NCBI RefSeq assembly: GCF_000953825.1
Contig: NZ_BBUL01000096.1
Span: 124,001-188,000, forward strand
Direction: 5' to 3'
DNA length: 64,000 bases
Source: Cellvibrio sp. OA-2007
Lineage (GTDB): Bacteria; Pseudomonadota; Gammaproteobacteria; Pseudomonadales; Cellvibrionaceae
The notes under the pieces are model-generated. The model searched no databases and had not been told where the DNA came from. It saw only the letters and a list, made by a program, of their open reading frames with translations. A program made the position numbers and the translations under genes. Below, piece by piece: positions 1 to 8,988 of the stretch; position 1 is the stretch's first letter, and every line of letters begins with the position of its first letter.

Positions 1-174
1 ATTGTCGGCCCGGATGAGTTCGATGTAGCAAAACAAAAACTCAGTATGGATGCGCCCTTAGCGCGGGCAATGATGGGCAAACGCGTAGACGACGAACTCG
101 TGTTAAAAAAACCGGAAGGCGAGGAGTTTTTTTACATCACTCGCATTGAATACAAACCCTATGATCAGGAATAA
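1..174 (+). CDS. greB: Transcription elongation factor GreB, C-terminal part (5' end outside window)
   Basis: The first 57 codons are read in frame from base 1 and end at TAA 172-174. The peptide contains IVGPDEF, then DAPLARAMMGKRVDDE and a final PEGEEFFYITRIEYKP. This matches the C-terminal FKBP-like domain of GreB, where E. coli has SPMARALLKKEVGD and a terminal AIEY. GreA/GreB stimulate transcript cleavage by stalled RNA polymerase and so rescue backtracked complexes. The catalytic N-terminal coiled coil lies upstream of the window and cannot be checked. GreB is preferred over GreA from the spacing of the conserved blocks. A lipoprotein gene begins only 3 nt after the stop. Confidence 0.8.
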   Translation: MVGPDEFDVAKQKLSMDAPLARAMMGKRVDDELVLKKPEGEEFFYITRIEYKPYDQE

Positions 175-177
175 ATT

Positions 178-372
178 ATGAAAACTTTATCGTTCTTAGC
201 ACTCGTAATTTTCGCTCTAACAGCCTGTAGTACTGATGAAAAAGCTGCAAAACCAGAAGGAATATTAACCGAAACACAAACCAAAGCGCTTGAACAAAGC
301 AAAGCGCTAGAAGAAACCCTAAAGAAAACAGAAGAAGAGCGCCGCAAAACGCTAGAAGCTGCAGAGCAATAG
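178..372 (+). CDS. Small predicted lipoprotein with helical charged tail
   Basis: This 64-residue protein starts 3 nt after greB and is probably co-transcribed with it. Residues 1-16 form a signal peptide ending in a lipobox (LTAC, acylated Cys17). The mature 48 residues are rich in Glu, Lys and Ala, with a heptad-like region (EQSKALEETLKKTEEE) that should form a single amphipathic helix or coiled coil. No enzymatic motif is present. It is likely a small envelope lipoprotein, perhaps resembling Lpp in shape only. The lipobox makes it a real gene rather than a chance reading frame; its function is unknown. Confidence 0.7.
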   Translation: MKTLSFLALVIFALTACSTDEKAAKPEGILTETQTKALEQSKALEETLKKTEEERRKTLEAAEQ

Positions 373-504
373 CAGCCAAATAATCGCAATAGCTCCGGCC
401 TGATTGCGCCAGCGAAAAATGCTATAGTGCGCCCCATTTTTTCGGCTGGCCGATTCGCATCGCATCGCCCCGCCATAGACTCCCGCTTTGACAGGTTTTT
501 ATTC

Positions 505-2550
505 ATGACTCAATCAGCTCGCAAGATTTTGGTTACCAGCGCCCTGCCCTATGCCAATGGTTCGATTCACCTTGGCCATTTGGTGGAATATATCCAGACC
601 GATATTTGGGTGCGTTTCCAGAAAATGCGCGGCGTGGATTGTACCTATGTGTGCGCCGACGATGCCCACGGCACCGCGATTATGCTCAAAGCTGAGCAGT
701 TGGGGCATTCGCCTGAACAACAAATCGCCAATGTAAAAGCCGAGCATGAAGCCGACTTTGCCGCCTTTAATATTGCCTTTGACAACTATCACTCGACCCA
801 CTCGGAGGAAAACCGCGAGTTGTCGAGCATGATTTATGGCCGTTTGAAAGCCAATGGCCATATCGCCAGCAAAAGTATTACCCAGGCTTACGACCCAGAA
901 AAACAACTGTTTTTGGCCGACCGCTACATCAAGGGCACCTGCCCGAAATGTAAGACGGAAGATCAATACGGTGATAATTGCGAAAAATGCGGTGCAACCT
1001 ATTCGCCAATGGATTTGATTAACCCCAAATCGGCGATTTCTGGCGCAACTCCGGTGGCGAAGGATTCCGAACATTTCTTTTTTACCCTGCCCGAGTTCGG
1101 CGACTTTCTCAAAAACTGGACCCGCGCCGGTCACTTGCAAGATGAAGTAGCCAACAAAATGGCCGAATGGCTCGATGCCGGTTTGCAGTCCTGGGATATC
1201 TCCCGCGATGCGCCCTACTTCGGTTTTGAAATTCCCGGCGAGCCGGGCAAGTATTTTTACGTCTGGCTGGATGCACCGATCGGTTATATCGCCAGCTTGA
1301 AGAATTTATTGGATAAAACCGGCGGCGACTGGGAAGAGTATTGGAAGCCGGATTCGACTGCCGAGGTGTATCACTTTATCGGTAAAGACATAGTCAACTT
1401 CCACGCCCTGTTTTGGCCAGCGATGCTGCACTCGGCCAATTTGCGCACACCAACTAAGGTCTGTGTACACGGATTCTTGACCGTCAACGGCACCAAGATG
1501 AGTAAATCGCGCGGCACCTTTATTAATGCCCGCACTTATCTCGACCATTTGAATCCGGAATACCTGCGCTACTACTTTGCCGCCAAACTGACTTGCAACG
1601 TGGACGACATCGACCTGAATCTGGAAGATTTTATCCAACGGGTGAATTCGGATTTGGTCGGTAAAGTGGTGAATATCGCCAGCCGTACCGCTAAGTTCAT
1701 CAATAACGCTGGTGGTGTGTTGGCGACCGAAATAGCCGATGCGGCCTTGTGGCAGCAGTTTGTCGATGCCGGTGACAGCATCGCCAGCCACTACGAAAAC
1801 CGCGATTACAGCAAAGCCATGCGCGAAATTATGGCGCTGGCCGATGCCGCCAACGAATATATCGCCACCCAAGCGCCGTGGAAGCTGGCGAAAGAGGCCG
1901 GTGCCGAAGCGCAAACTCAAGCGGTTTGCACCCTGGGCATCAATATGTTCCGCGCCTTGCTGACTTATTTAAAGCCGGTATTGCCTGCCCTGACTGCCGA
2001 CGCCGAAGCCTTTTTGGGTGAAACCCTGAGCTGGAATGCGCCGGTGAGCTTCCGCGCCGGTGAACAAATCAACGAGTTCAAACCACTGTTAACCCGTATC
2101 GAAAAAGACAAGGTAGATGCCATGATCGACGCCAGTAAAGACGCCTTGGCAACTGCGGCTGCACCCCAAGCTAGCGCAACGAATGAACAGGCCTCTGGCC
2201 CCTTGGCCGATGAACCCATCGCCGCCGAAATCGACTTTAACGATTTCGCTAAAGTGGATTTGCGCATCGCCCTGATCGCCAACGCCGAACATGTAGAAGG
2301 CTCAGATAAATTGCTGCGCCTGACGCTGGATTTAGGCGGCGAAACGCGCAATGTGTTTTCTGGCATCAAGAGCGCTTACGACCCAAAAGACTTGGTCGGC
2401 AAACTGACCGTGGTGGTCGCCAATCTCAAACCGCGCAAAATGAAGTTTGGTATGAGTGAAGGCATGGTGCTGGCGGCTGGCCCAGGCGATAAAGAAATCT
2501 ACTTATTGGAACCACACAATGGCGCCCAGCCCGGTCAACGAGTGATGTAA
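505..2550 (+). CDS. metG: Methionyl-tRNA synthetase
   Basis: This enzyme charges tRNA-Met with methionine. The start at ATG 505 ([14 protein letters not shown]) is chosen because the family begins right at this Rossmann strand; the frame is open back to 427 but without similarity. The product is 681 residues. The class-I HIGH-type motif is HLGH near residue 24. The zinc knuckle uses Cys146, Cys149, Cys159 and Cys162, and the KMSKS loop is residues 331-335. An Ala/Ser-rich linker near residue 555 leads to a C-terminal tRNA-binding OB fold ([10 protein letters not shown]), the dimerising Trbp111-like domain of the long bacterial form. All motifs are intact. It lies alone between the greB pair and the rsx operon. 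Confidence 0.97.
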   Translation: MTQSARKILVTSALPYANGSIHLGHLVEYIQTDIWVRFQKMRGVDCTYVCADDAHGTAIMLKAEQLGHSPEQQIANVKAEHEADFAAFNIAFDNYHSTHSEENRELSSMIYGRLKANGHIASKSITQAYDPEKQLFLADRYIKGTCPKCKTEDQYGDNCEKCGATYSPMDLINPKSAISGATPVAKDSEHFFFTLPEFGDFLKNWTRAGHLQDEVANKMAEWLDAGLQSWDISRDAPYFGFEIPGEPGKYFYVWLDAPIGYIASLKNLLDKTGGDWEEYWKPDSTAEVYHFIGKDIVNFHALFWPAMLHSANLRTPTKVCVHGFLTVNGTKMSKSRGTFINARTYLDHLNPEYLRYYFAAKLTCNVDDIDLNLEDFIQRVNSDLVGKVVNIASRTAKFINNAGGVLATEIADAALWQQFVDAGDSIASHYENRDYSKAMREIMALADAANEYIATQAPWKLAKEAGAEAQTQAVCTLGINMFRALLTYLKPVLPALTADAEAFLGETLSWNAPVSFRAGEQINEFKPLLTRIEKDKVDAMIDASKDALATAAAPQASATNEQASGPLADEPIAAEIDFNDFAKVDLRIALIANAEHVEGSDKLLRLTLDLGGETRNVFSGIKSAYDPKDLVGKLTVVVANLKPRKMKFGMSEGMVLAAGPGDKEIYLLEPHNGAQPGQRVM

Positions 2551-2572
2551 CTCCCCTTGCCATCGCCCTTCT

Positions 2573-2591
2573 CCCCCTTGTTTTAAGGGGG
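2573..2591 (+). other. Hairpin downstream of metG
   Basis: CCCCCTT and AAGGGGG pair over 7 bp around a GTTTT loop, 22 nt after the metG stop. No U-tract follows, so it is a possible RNA 3'-end stabiliser or a weak terminator rather than a canonical one. Confidence 0.4.
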
Positions 2592-2664
2592 AAAGGCAGA
2601 TGGGCAAATCAGAAGAATCGATTACAGATATTCATAAACCCCATAAGGCTTTATGTCATTTTGA

Positions 2665-2693
2665 TTGAGAATCCTTCTCTGCTTGCCGATAAT
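2665..2693 (+). promoter_or_regulatory. Predicted sigma70 promoter of the rsx operon
   Basis: TTGAGA (2665-2670) is separated by 17 nt from GATAAT (2688-2693). This gives a leader of about 50 nt before the rsxA start at 2749. Both hexamers are close to consensus and the spacing is optimal. Prediction from sequence only. Confidence 0.5.
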
Positions 2694-2748
2694 ACGCAGC
2701 CACAAGCCAAATCCACCCCCAGCGACTTTCCTTTATTGGACAACCACC

Positions 2749-3339
2749 ATGAGTTTCAGCGAATTAGCGATCATTCTGCTCAGTACTGTTCTGGTGAATA
2801 ACTTTGTGCTGGCACAATTTCTTGGCCTCTGCCCATTTATGGGTGTGTCCAACAAGCTTGAAAGCGCCATCGGCATGGCCGGTGCAACCACCTTTGTGAT
2901 GACATTGGCATCGATTTGCACCTATCTGGTCGACAAATGGGTGCTAACTCCACTGGACCTGCAATATTTACGCACCATCGCCTTTATTCTGGTCATCGCA
3001 GCCGTGGTGCAATTCGTAAAGATGTTTATGGAAAAAACCAGCCCGCTGCTGTACCGCGTACTCGGGGTGTTTTTACCGCTGATTACGGTGAACTGTGCAG
3101 TATTGGGTGTCGCGCTGCTCAACACCCAAAAAGCCCATAGCTTTTTTGAATCGACCCTGTTCGGTTTTGGCGGCGCCTTGGGTTTTGCGATGGTATTGGT
3201 ACTGTTTTCCGCAATGCGCGAACGCTTGGCCGTAGCCGATGTACCCGCACCCTTTAAAGGAGCGGCGATTGGCATGATCACCGCCGGTTTAATGGCACTC
3301 GCTTTTATGGGCTTTGGCGGGCTGGTTAGCCTGCAATAA
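2749..3339 (+). CDS. rsxA: Electron transport complex subunit RsxA/RnfA
   Basis: RsxA is one of the membrane subunits of the Rnf-type ion-translocating ferredoxin:NAD oxidoreductase; in E. coli this complex keeps SoxR reduced. The 196-residue protein starts at ATG 2749 ([13 protein letters not shown]), matching the family's usual start and 193-residue length; 28 codons of open frame upstream are not conserved. It has six hydrophobic helices. Conserved blocks are [18 protein letters not shown] near residue 20 and NCAVLGVAL near residue 107, which contain the paired Cys residues of RsxA/RsxE homologues. It is the first gene of rsxABCDGE and is separated from rsxB by three 20-bp tandem repeats. 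Confidence 0.95.
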   Translation: MSFSELAIILLSTVLVNNFVLAQFLGLCPFMGVSNKLESAIGMAGATTFVMTLASICTYLVDKWVLTPLDLQYLRTIAFILVIAAVVQFVKMFMEKTSPLLYRVLGVFLPLITVNCAVLGVALLNTQKAHSFFESTLFGFGGALGFAMVLVLFSAMRERLAVADVPAPFKGAAIGMITAGLMALAFMGFGGLVSLQ

Positions 3340-3343
3340 CAAA

Positions 3344-3403
3344 CAAGCCTTACTAACAAAGCGCAAGTCTTACTAACAAAGCACAAGCCTTGCTAAAAAA
3401 GAG
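3344..3403 (+). repeat. Three tandem 20-bp repeats between rsxA and rsxB
   Basis: Units at 3344-3363, 3364-3383 and 3384-3403 follow the pattern CAAGCCTTACTAACAAAGCG with 2-4 substitutions per copy. They fill almost all of the gap between the rsxA stop and the rsxB start (3410). The last copy carries the purine-rich GAG stretch that leads into the rsxB ribosome binding site. Direct observation; a second 20-bp duplication occurs at the rsxB-rsxC junction. Confidence 0.9.
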
Positions 3404-3409
3404 AGACAC

Positions 3410-4078
3410 ATGATCGATTTTATTTTCCAAAACCCCATCCTCAGCGCGCTGCTTGCGCTCGGCGGACTCTCGGCTGCGTTTGGCGCCGTGCTGGGTTTTG
3501 CGGCAGTGAAATTCAAAGTAGAAGGCGATCCGATTGTTGAACAGATCGACGCCCTGCTCCCGCAAACCCAATGTGGTCAATGCGGTCACCCGGGCTGCCG
3601 CCCCTATGCACAAGCCATCGCGGCGGGCGAAGCCATCAACAAATGCCCACCCGGCGGTCAGGCGACCATCAATGCCTTGGCTGACCTGCTCGATGTCGAA
3701 GCGCCCTCACTCGACTCTGAGCACGGCGAACACCTGGATATCAAACGCGTTGCCTATATCCGCGAAGACGAATGTATCGGCTGCACCAAGTGCATTCAGG
3801 CCTGCCCGATGGATGCAATTCTCGGCGCGGCTAAGCATATGCACACAGTGATTGTCGATGAATGCACCGGCTGCGACCTGTGTGTTGAACCCTGCCCGGT
3901 GGACTGTATCGATATGATTCCGGTGGAAACCGACCTCAAAACCTGGAAATGGGATTTGCCGGCGACCAACCAAAAACCCGTATTTCATGTTGTCGCCCAA
4001 GAGGTGAATTTGATCGCCTCTGATTTAGGGCGCGGCCAAGCCTTTGGCGGCACACATGACGGCGACAAAGCCGCCTAA
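3410..4078 (+). CDS. rsxB: Electron transport complex subunit RsxB/RnfB (iron-sulfur protein)
   Basis: RsxB carries iron-sulfur clusters that feed electrons into the Rnf/Rsx complex. Residues 5-33 are a membrane anchor. The Fe-S domain follows with Cys55, Cys58, Cys63 and Cys79 (CGQCGHPGC, then CPPGG). Two ferredoxin-type 4Fe-4S motifs come next: [12 protein letters not shown] and [12 protein letters not shown]. At 222 residues it is somewhat longer than the E. coli protein because of a C-terminal tail after the second ferredoxin motif. The stop codon lies inside a 20-bp tandem duplication that also contains the rsxC start. Confidence 0.96.
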   Translation: MIDFIFQNPILSALLALGGLSAAFGAVLGFAAVKFKVEGDPIVEQIDALLPQTQCGQCGHPGCRPYAQAIAAGEAINKCPPGGQATINALADLLDVEAPSLDSEHGEHLDIKRVAYIREDECIGCTKCIQACPMDAILGAAKHMHTVIVDECTGCDLCVEPCPVDCIDMIPVETDLKTWKWDLPATNQKPVFHVVAQEVNLIASDLGRGQAFGGTHDGDKAA

Positions 4079-4106
4079 ATGACGAGAAAGTTGCCTAGAT
4101 GACAAG
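4067..4106 (+). repeat. Tandem 20-bp duplication spanning rsxB stop and rsxC start
   Basis: AAAGCCGCCTAAATGACGAG (4067-4086) is followed directly by a copy with 16 of 20 bases identical (4087-4106). The first copy contains the rsxB stop and a decoy ATG at 4079, which opens only a 7-codon frame. The second copy contains the rsxC start at 4099. A stop-start junction appears to have been duplicated, moving the rsxC start downstream by one repeat unit. Confidence 0.85.
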
Positions 4107-6474
4107 CCTGATCAAAGTGTGGGAACTGCCCGGCGGTATCCATCCACCCGAACACAAAAGCCAATCCCTGCAATTACCGCTGGGTTCATTGCCCCTGCCG
4201 CCGGTATTGGTAATTCCGCTCAACCAGCACATGGGCACCCCTGCACAACCGGTGGTGCAAGTGGGCGAGCGCGTGCTGGCCGGGCAACTGATCGGCGCAG
4301 CCGACGGTACGTTTAGTGCCAATACTCATGCATCCACCTCTGGCACCGTCATCGCCATTGAAGAGCGGGCAATTCCCCACCCATCGGGCATGAACAGTGA
4401 ATCGGTAGTGATTGAGTCGGACGGCAAAGATGAATGGGTTGAATTAACCCCCTGCGAAAATTACCTCAGTCTGGATCGCTTGGCGCTGCTGGATAAAATC
4501 CGCGCCGCCGGTGTTGCCGGTCTGGGCGGTGCGGGTTTTCCCACTGCAATCAAACTTGCGCCCAAATCCACTCAGGTGATCGACACCCTGATCCTCAACG
4601 GCGCCGAATGTGAGCCCTACATCACCGCCGATGACATGCTGATGCAAGTGCGCGCCGATGAACTGGTCGCCGGCACCTTGCTGCTGAGCCACATATTGCA
4701 TCACCCCAAAAACCTGCTGATCGGCATTGAAGACAATAAACCCAAAGCCATAGCAGCGGTCAGAGCCGCCGTGGCCGGTGCGGCGGTCAATAACCCCGAA
4801 GCAGCCAAGATCCAAGTCGCGGTGTTCCCGACCAAGTACCCCTCGGGCGGAGCCAAACAACTCACCCAAATTTTGACCGGGCGGGAGATTCCCAGCGGCC
4901 ATCACTCAGCCGATGTCGGGGTGATCTGCGTCAATGTGGGCACCGCAGTAGCCGCGTGGCGCGCAGTGCGCTACGGCGAGCCATTGGTCTCCCGTATCAC
5001 CACTGTGGTAGGCGATGCGCTCGGCACCCAGCGCAACATAGAAGTGCTGTTCGGCACCCCAATCAGCTACGTGTTAGAACAACACGGTTTTGCTGCCAAC
5101 CGCGCCTCGCGCGTGGTAATGGGTGGGCCGATGATGGGTTTTACCCTGCTCGATTTGCACTCGCCCATCATTAAAACGACTAACTGCATCCTCGCGCCCA
5201 GCAAACAAGAGTTGCCCGAACCGCAACCGGCGCAAGCCTGTATTCGCTGCGGCATATGCGCGGAAGTTTGCCCTGCCAACCTGCTGCCGCAACAGCTGTT
5301 TTGGTATGCACAGGCGGAAGATTTTGAGCGGCTTGAATCGCACAACCTGTTCGATTGTATCGAGTGTGGCGCCTGCTCTTATGTCTGCCCCAGTACCATC
5401 CCACTGGTGCAGTACTATCGCGCCGCCAAAGGCACGATTCGCCTGCACGAGATTGAAAAAGAAAAGTCTGACCGCTCGCGCCAGCGTTTTGAATTCCGCC
5501 AGCAGCGCATCGCCAAAGAAGAGGCAGAAAAAGAAGCCAAGCGGTTAGCACGCCAAAAAGCGGCGGAAGAAGCCAAGAAAAAACTGGCCGAAAAAGCCGC
5601 GAACGCCAGTGCCGCGCCCGCTGCACCAACGGATGTACTGAGCGCCGCCGTCGCTAGCGCAAATGCCGTACAAGCCGCGCCCGACGAGCAAAAAGCCAAA
5701 CTGGAGCGTTTGGTCACTACCGCCAAAACCGCGCTGGAATTCCAGCAAAAACCGCTGGTGCCCAACAAAACCAACCCGGTAATTAGCGATGAGCAGCTGG
5801 TTAAACAGCAAGTGCGCATCAAACAGGCGGAGTTAAAACTCGCCGAAGCCGAGAAGAAACTCGCTGATTTCTTGGCACAGACAAGTGCCGCCCAGACCAA
5901 TACCGCACCGGCAAACACAGCGCCATCTGTCGCAGCCGCAGTGGATATGAACGATCCGGTCGCCGCCGCCATCGCCCGCGCGCAGGCCAAATTGACCATG
6001 TCGCCGGAAGAGAAGGCTAAAGCCAACCTCGAATCCCTGCGCACCCGTTTGGCCAAAGCGGAAGAAAAAGTTGCCGCCGCCAAAACCGAAGGCAGCGCTA
6101 ACTTGGATGCGTTACAGCAAGGCGCCGACAAACTGCAGCAAAAAATTAGCGAAGCGCTGGCCGAGTTAGCCGCTTTGGGCATTAACGACGAACCGGCACC
6201 CCAAACAACACCAGCAGCAACGCCAGAAACAGCACCGGCAACCGCCGAACAAAGCGCGGCGCAAGCGGCCATCGAAAAGGCCAAAGCCAAAGCAGCGGCT
6301 ATGGCGAGCATGAGCGATGAAGAAAAACGCGCGGAACAGATTCAATCCCTGCAAACCCGCTTGAGCAAAGCGCGCGAGCGTTTAGCCAAAGCTGAAGCAG
6401 AGAACGATGCCAATGTGGACGCCTTCCGCGCAGGTGTTAGCAAGCTGGAAGAAAAGCTACAAGAGTTGGCGTAA
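4099..6474 (+). CDS. rsxC: Electron transport complex subunit RsxC/RnfC with long repeat tail
   Basis: RsxC is the peripheral subunit of the Rnf/Rsx complex and contains NADH/FMN-binding and Fe-S domains. The 791-residue product begins MTSLIKVWELPGGIHPPEHK, as in homologues. A Gly-rich nucleotide-binding block lies near residue 138 (AGLGGAGFPTAIK). Two 4Fe-4S motifs start at Cys381 (CIRCGICAEVCP) and Cys420 (CIECGACSYVCP). From residue 455 to the end the protein is Ala/Lys/Glu-rich coiled coil containing two imperfect repeats of about 70 residues, each with an SMSxEEK block and an LxTRLxKAxE block. Such tails occur in proteobacterial RsxC and vary greatly in length. A 298-residue frame opposite the tail is a composition shadow. 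Confidence 0.96.
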   Translation: MTSLIKVWELPGGIHPPEHKSQSLQLPLGSLPLPPVLVIPLNQHMGTPAQPVVQVGERVLAGQLIGAADGTFSANTHASTSGTVIAIEERAIPHPSGMNSESVVIESDGKDEWVELTPCENYLSLDRLALLDKIRAAGVAGLGGAGFPTAIKLAPKSTQVIDTLILNGAECEPYITADDMLMQVRADELVAGTLLLSHILHHPKNLLIGIEDNKPKAIAAVRAAVAGAAVNNPEAAKIQVAVFPTKYPSGGAKQLTQILTGREIPSGHHSADVGVICVNVGTAVAAWRAVRYGEPLVSRITTVVGDALGTQRNIEVLFGTPISYVLEQHGFAANRASRVVMGGPMMGFTLLDLHSPIIKTTNCILAPSKQELPEPQPAQACIRCGICAEVCPANLLPQQLFWYAQAEDFERLESHNLFDCIECGACSYVCPSTIPLVQYYRAAKGTIRLHEIEKEKSDRSRQRFEFRQQRIAKEEAEKEAKRLARQKAAEEAKKKLAEKAANASAAPAAPTDVLSAAVASANAVQAAPDEQKAKLERLVTTAKTALEFQQKPLVPNKTNPVISDEQLVKQQVRIKQAELKLAEAEKKLADFLAQTSAAQTNTAPANTAPSVAAAVDMNDPVAAAIARAQAKLTMSPEEKAKANLESLRTRLAKAEEKVAAAKTEGSANLDALQQGADKLQQKISEALAELAALGINDEPAPQTTPAATPETAPATAEQSAAQAAIEKAKAKAAAMASMSDEEKRAEQIQSLQTRLSKARERLAKAEAENDANVDAFRAGVSKLEEKLQELA

Positions 6475-6516
6475 ACAATCATGATCCGCCGCAACGATTT
6501 TCAATGAGATAAACGA

Positions 6517-7593
6517 ATGGCGTTATTAAATATCACCTCCCCCCACACCCACGGGGCCAATCGCACCGGGCGCCTTATGCGACTGGTGGTCTATGCCACA
6601 TTTCCCGGCATAGTGGCGCTGACCCACTTTTTTGGCATTGGGGTATTAATCAATGTGCTGCTGGCGAGTTTGAGCTGCATCGCCTTTGAAGCCTTGGTGC
6701 TGAAACTGCGCAACCGCCCGATCCAGTTTTATCTGCGCGACTGCAGTGCCTTGGTGACTGGCGTATTGATCGGTGTATCACTGCCGCCCTATTGCCCTTG
6801 GTGGCTGGTTATCAGCGCTGCGTTTATCGCCATAGTGCTGGCCAAACAACTCTACGGCGGCATGGGGTTTAACCCCTTTAACCCGGCGATGGTCGCCTAT
6901 GTGCTGCTGCTGATTTCCTTTCCGGTGCAGATGACCGCTTGGGCTACACCCCTGCCCTCCCTCGCTGATGGGCAAACTTTACCCAGTTTGGTAGCTGCGC
7001 TCGATAAGATCTTTTTTGGCACAGCTATCGATGGTTACAGCTCTGCCACCGTGCTGGATGTGATGAAACAAAATGCCGGTTTAACGCTGGATGATCTTTA
7101 TAAACAAGAAGCAGTGTTTACCGATGGCCGCTGGGCAGGTGCCGGTTGGGAGTGGGTGAATATTGCGTTTTTGCTGGGCGGGATTTACCTGCTCTACAAA
7201 AAAGTATTTACCTGGCACGCACCGGTTTGCATGCTGCTCGCGCTCGCGCTGATGGCGGGTGTATTTTACGACTCCGGCAGTTCCAACTCAGGCGGTTCAC
7301 CCATTTTCCACCTGCTCTCCGGCGCGACTATGCTCGGTGCATTTTTTATTGTGACCGATCCGGTGAGTTCCGCCGTGAGTGTGCGTGGCCGCATGGTGTA
7401 CGGCGCGCTGATCGGCGTATTGGTTTATGTAATCCGCACCTGGGGTACCAGCTACCCGGACGGTGTGGGTTTTGCGGTATTGTTATTGAACTTCGCTGCA
7501 CCCTTTATCGATTACTACACCACTCCGCGCACCTATGGCCACAAAAAGCCACGCCGCGCGACCGATAGCAGCAAACAGGATGGAGGTCACTAA
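6517..7593 (+). CDS. rsxD: Electron transport complex subunit RsxD/RnfD
   Basis: This 358-residue integral membrane subunit of the Rnf/Rsx complex carries covalently bound FMN in characterised homologues. It has about ten hydrophobic segments. The likely flavinylation motif is DGYSSAT with Thr178, close to the modified Thr187 of the Vibrio protein. A second conserved block, LLSGATMLGAFFIVTDP, surrounds residue 271. The start follows GAGATAAACG. The TAA stop shares one base with the rsxG start (TAATG), which indicates translational coupling. Confidence 0.95.
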   Translation: MALLNITSPHTHGANRTGRLMRLVVYATFPGIVALTHFFGIGVLINVLLASLSCIAFEALVLKLRNRPIQFYLRDCSALVTGVLIGVSLPPYCPWWLVISAAFIAIVLAKQLYGGMGFNPFNPAMVAYVLLLISFPVQMTAWATPLPSLADGQTLPSLVAALDKIFFGTAIDGYSSATVLDVMKQNAGLTLDDLYKQEAVFTDGRWAGAGWEWVNIAFLLGGIYLLYKKVFTWHAPVCMLLALALMAGVFYDSGSSNSGGSPIFHLLSGATMLGAFFIVTDPVSSAVSVRGRMVYGALIGVLVYVIRTWGTSYPDGVGFAVLLLNFAAPFIDYYTTPRTYGHKKPRRATDSSKQDGGH

Positions 7594-8258
7594 TGCTCGG
7601 CCAATCCATAAGTAAAAACAGTTTACTGCTCGCCGCCTTTGCACTGGCCACCGCCGGTACCCTTGCGCTGACCAATCTCGGCACCAAAGACCGTATCGCC
7701 GCCGCCGAGCGCGCCGCACAACAGCGTGCACTGTTTGAAATAATTCCACTGCAAACTCACGACAATGATTTGCTTACCGATATCACCCCGGTACCGCTCG
7801 CAGCGCAGGAAACCTTGCACGTAGGTAGCGCTGCCACTATTCATCGGGCGCGCTTGAACGGCGAGATCACTGCCTTGATCGTTCCGACTGTGGCGCGTGA
7901 TGGTTACTCCGGTGATATCGAACTGATTGTCGGCGTCAATCGCGATGGCAGTGTTGCCGGTGTGCGCGTGATCAAACACAAAGAAACACCCGGCTTGGGC
8001 GACAAAATCGATTTGAAAAAAAATCCGTGGATTTTGAGTTTCAATGGCAAAAGTTTACAACTGCCATTTAGCGATGCGTGGAAAGTTAAAAAAGACGGCG
8101 GCGAGTTTGATCAATTTGCCGGTGCGACAATTACACCGCGCGCAGTGGTCGGGCAAGTAAAACGCGTACTGGAATTTGTCGCCGCCAATCAAGCGCAATT
8201 ATTTAGCGATACCGCTGCCAACAACACCCAGCCACACACAGGTGAACACCATGAGTAA
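7593..8258 (+). CDS. rsxG: Electron transport complex subunit RsxG/RnfG
   Basis: RsxG is a membrane-anchored periplasmic flavoprotein of the Rnf/Rsx complex. The 221-residue product has one N-terminal transmembrane helix (residues 9-27) and an FMN-binding domain. The covalent FMN attachment motif is AGAT with Thr179 ([11 protein letters not shown]). Upstream blocks [14 protein letters not shown] and [11 protein letters not shown] are family hallmarks. The start overlaps the rsxD stop by one base and the 3' end overlaps rsxE by 8 nt, so the three genes are tightly coupled. Confidence 0.95.
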   Translation: MLGQSISKNSLLLAAFALATAGTLALTNLGTKDRIAAAERAAQQRALFEIIPLQTHDNDLLTDITPVPLAAQETLHVGSAATIHRARLNGEITALIVPTVARDGYSGDIELIVGVNRDGSVAGVRVIKHKETPGLGDKIDLKKNPWILSFNGKSLQLPFSDAWKVKKDGGEFDQFAGATITPRAVVGQVKRVLEFVAANQAQLFSDTAANNTQPHTGEHHE

Positions 8259-8970
8259 TGGCGTAGATTATCAAGAGATTACCCAGAAAGGTCTGTGGAG
8301 CAATAACGCCGCGCTAGTGCAATTGCTCGGACTCTGCCCGCTGCTTGCGGTCAGCTCAACCGTTGTAAATGCACTGGGCTTAGGGCTGGCAACCCTGCTG
8401 GTATTGATTATCTCCAACTGTGTTGTCTCCCTTATTCGCCACCAGGTGAGCGATGCAGTGCGCCTGCCTGCGTTTGTGATGATTATCGCCTCTGCGGTGA
8501 CTTGCACCGAATTATTAATGAAAGCCTTTACCTACGAGTTGTATTTAATTCTCGGTATTTTTATTCCGCTGATTGTGACTAACTGCGCAGTCCTTGGCCG
8601 CGCCGATGCCTTTGCCAGCAAAAACAAATTACTGCCCTCACTGGTTGACGGTTTTATGATGGGCATGGGTTTTATGCTGGTGTTAATTGCGGTGGGCGCG
8701 GTGCGCGAACTGCTGGGCACAGGGCATTTATTTGCCGATATGCAGCTGATTTTTGGTGAGTCTGCACGCAGCTGGCAATTGAATATTTTTGGCGCTAGCT
8801 ACCCCAATGTGATTTTTGCCCTGTTACCACCCGGCGCATTTATTGTGGTAGGGTTTTTAATTGCGGGCAAAAATGCAATCGATGGCCAACTGAAAAAGCG
8901 TGCCGATGCACGCAAAATTCAAACAGCTAAAGGCAGCAAACGTGTGCGCACCACCGGCTCGGTAGCCTAA
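8251..8970 (+). CDS. rsxE: Electron transport complex subunit RsxE/RnfE
   Basis: This last subunit of the Rnf/Rsx complex is a 239-residue membrane protein homologous to RsxA. The start at ATG 8251 ([16 protein letters not shown]) is chosen because the family begins here; the frame is open further upstream only inside rsxG. Conserved blocks are [18 protein letters not shown] and the [12 protein letters not shown] helix, each with the Cys found also in RsxA. The C-terminus is basic. Many gammaproteobacteria have nth (endonuclease III) next; here an mscS gene follows 18 nt later. Confidence 0.95.
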   Translation: MSNGVDYQEITQKGLWSNNAALVQLLGLCPLLAVSSTVVNALGLGLATLLVLIISNCVVSLIRHQVSDAVRLPAFVMIIASAVTCTELLMKAFTYELYLILGIFIPLIVTNCAVLGRADAFASKNKLLPSLVDGFMMGMGFMLVLIAVGAVRELLGTGHLFADMQLIFGESARSWQLNIFGASYPNVIFALLPPGAFIVVGFLIAGKNAIDGQLKKRADARKIQTAKGSKRVRTTGSVA

Positions 8971-8988
8971 CCTAACGAGGAAAATAGA

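Noticed and set aside
514-2369. Several open frames opposite metG
   Set aside because: They overlap a gene with every synthetase motif in place and show no recognisable features.
3344-3403. CRISPR-like array in the rsxA-rsxB gap
   Set aside because: The 20-bp units are directly adjacent without spacers and no cas gene is near; this is a simple tandem repeat.
5415-6311. Long open frame of 298 codons opposite the rsxC tail
   Set aside because: It is an Ala/Ser-rich composition shadow of the repetitive Ala/Lys coiled-coil region; the + strand has Fe-S motifs and operon context, and the opposite frame has no family features.
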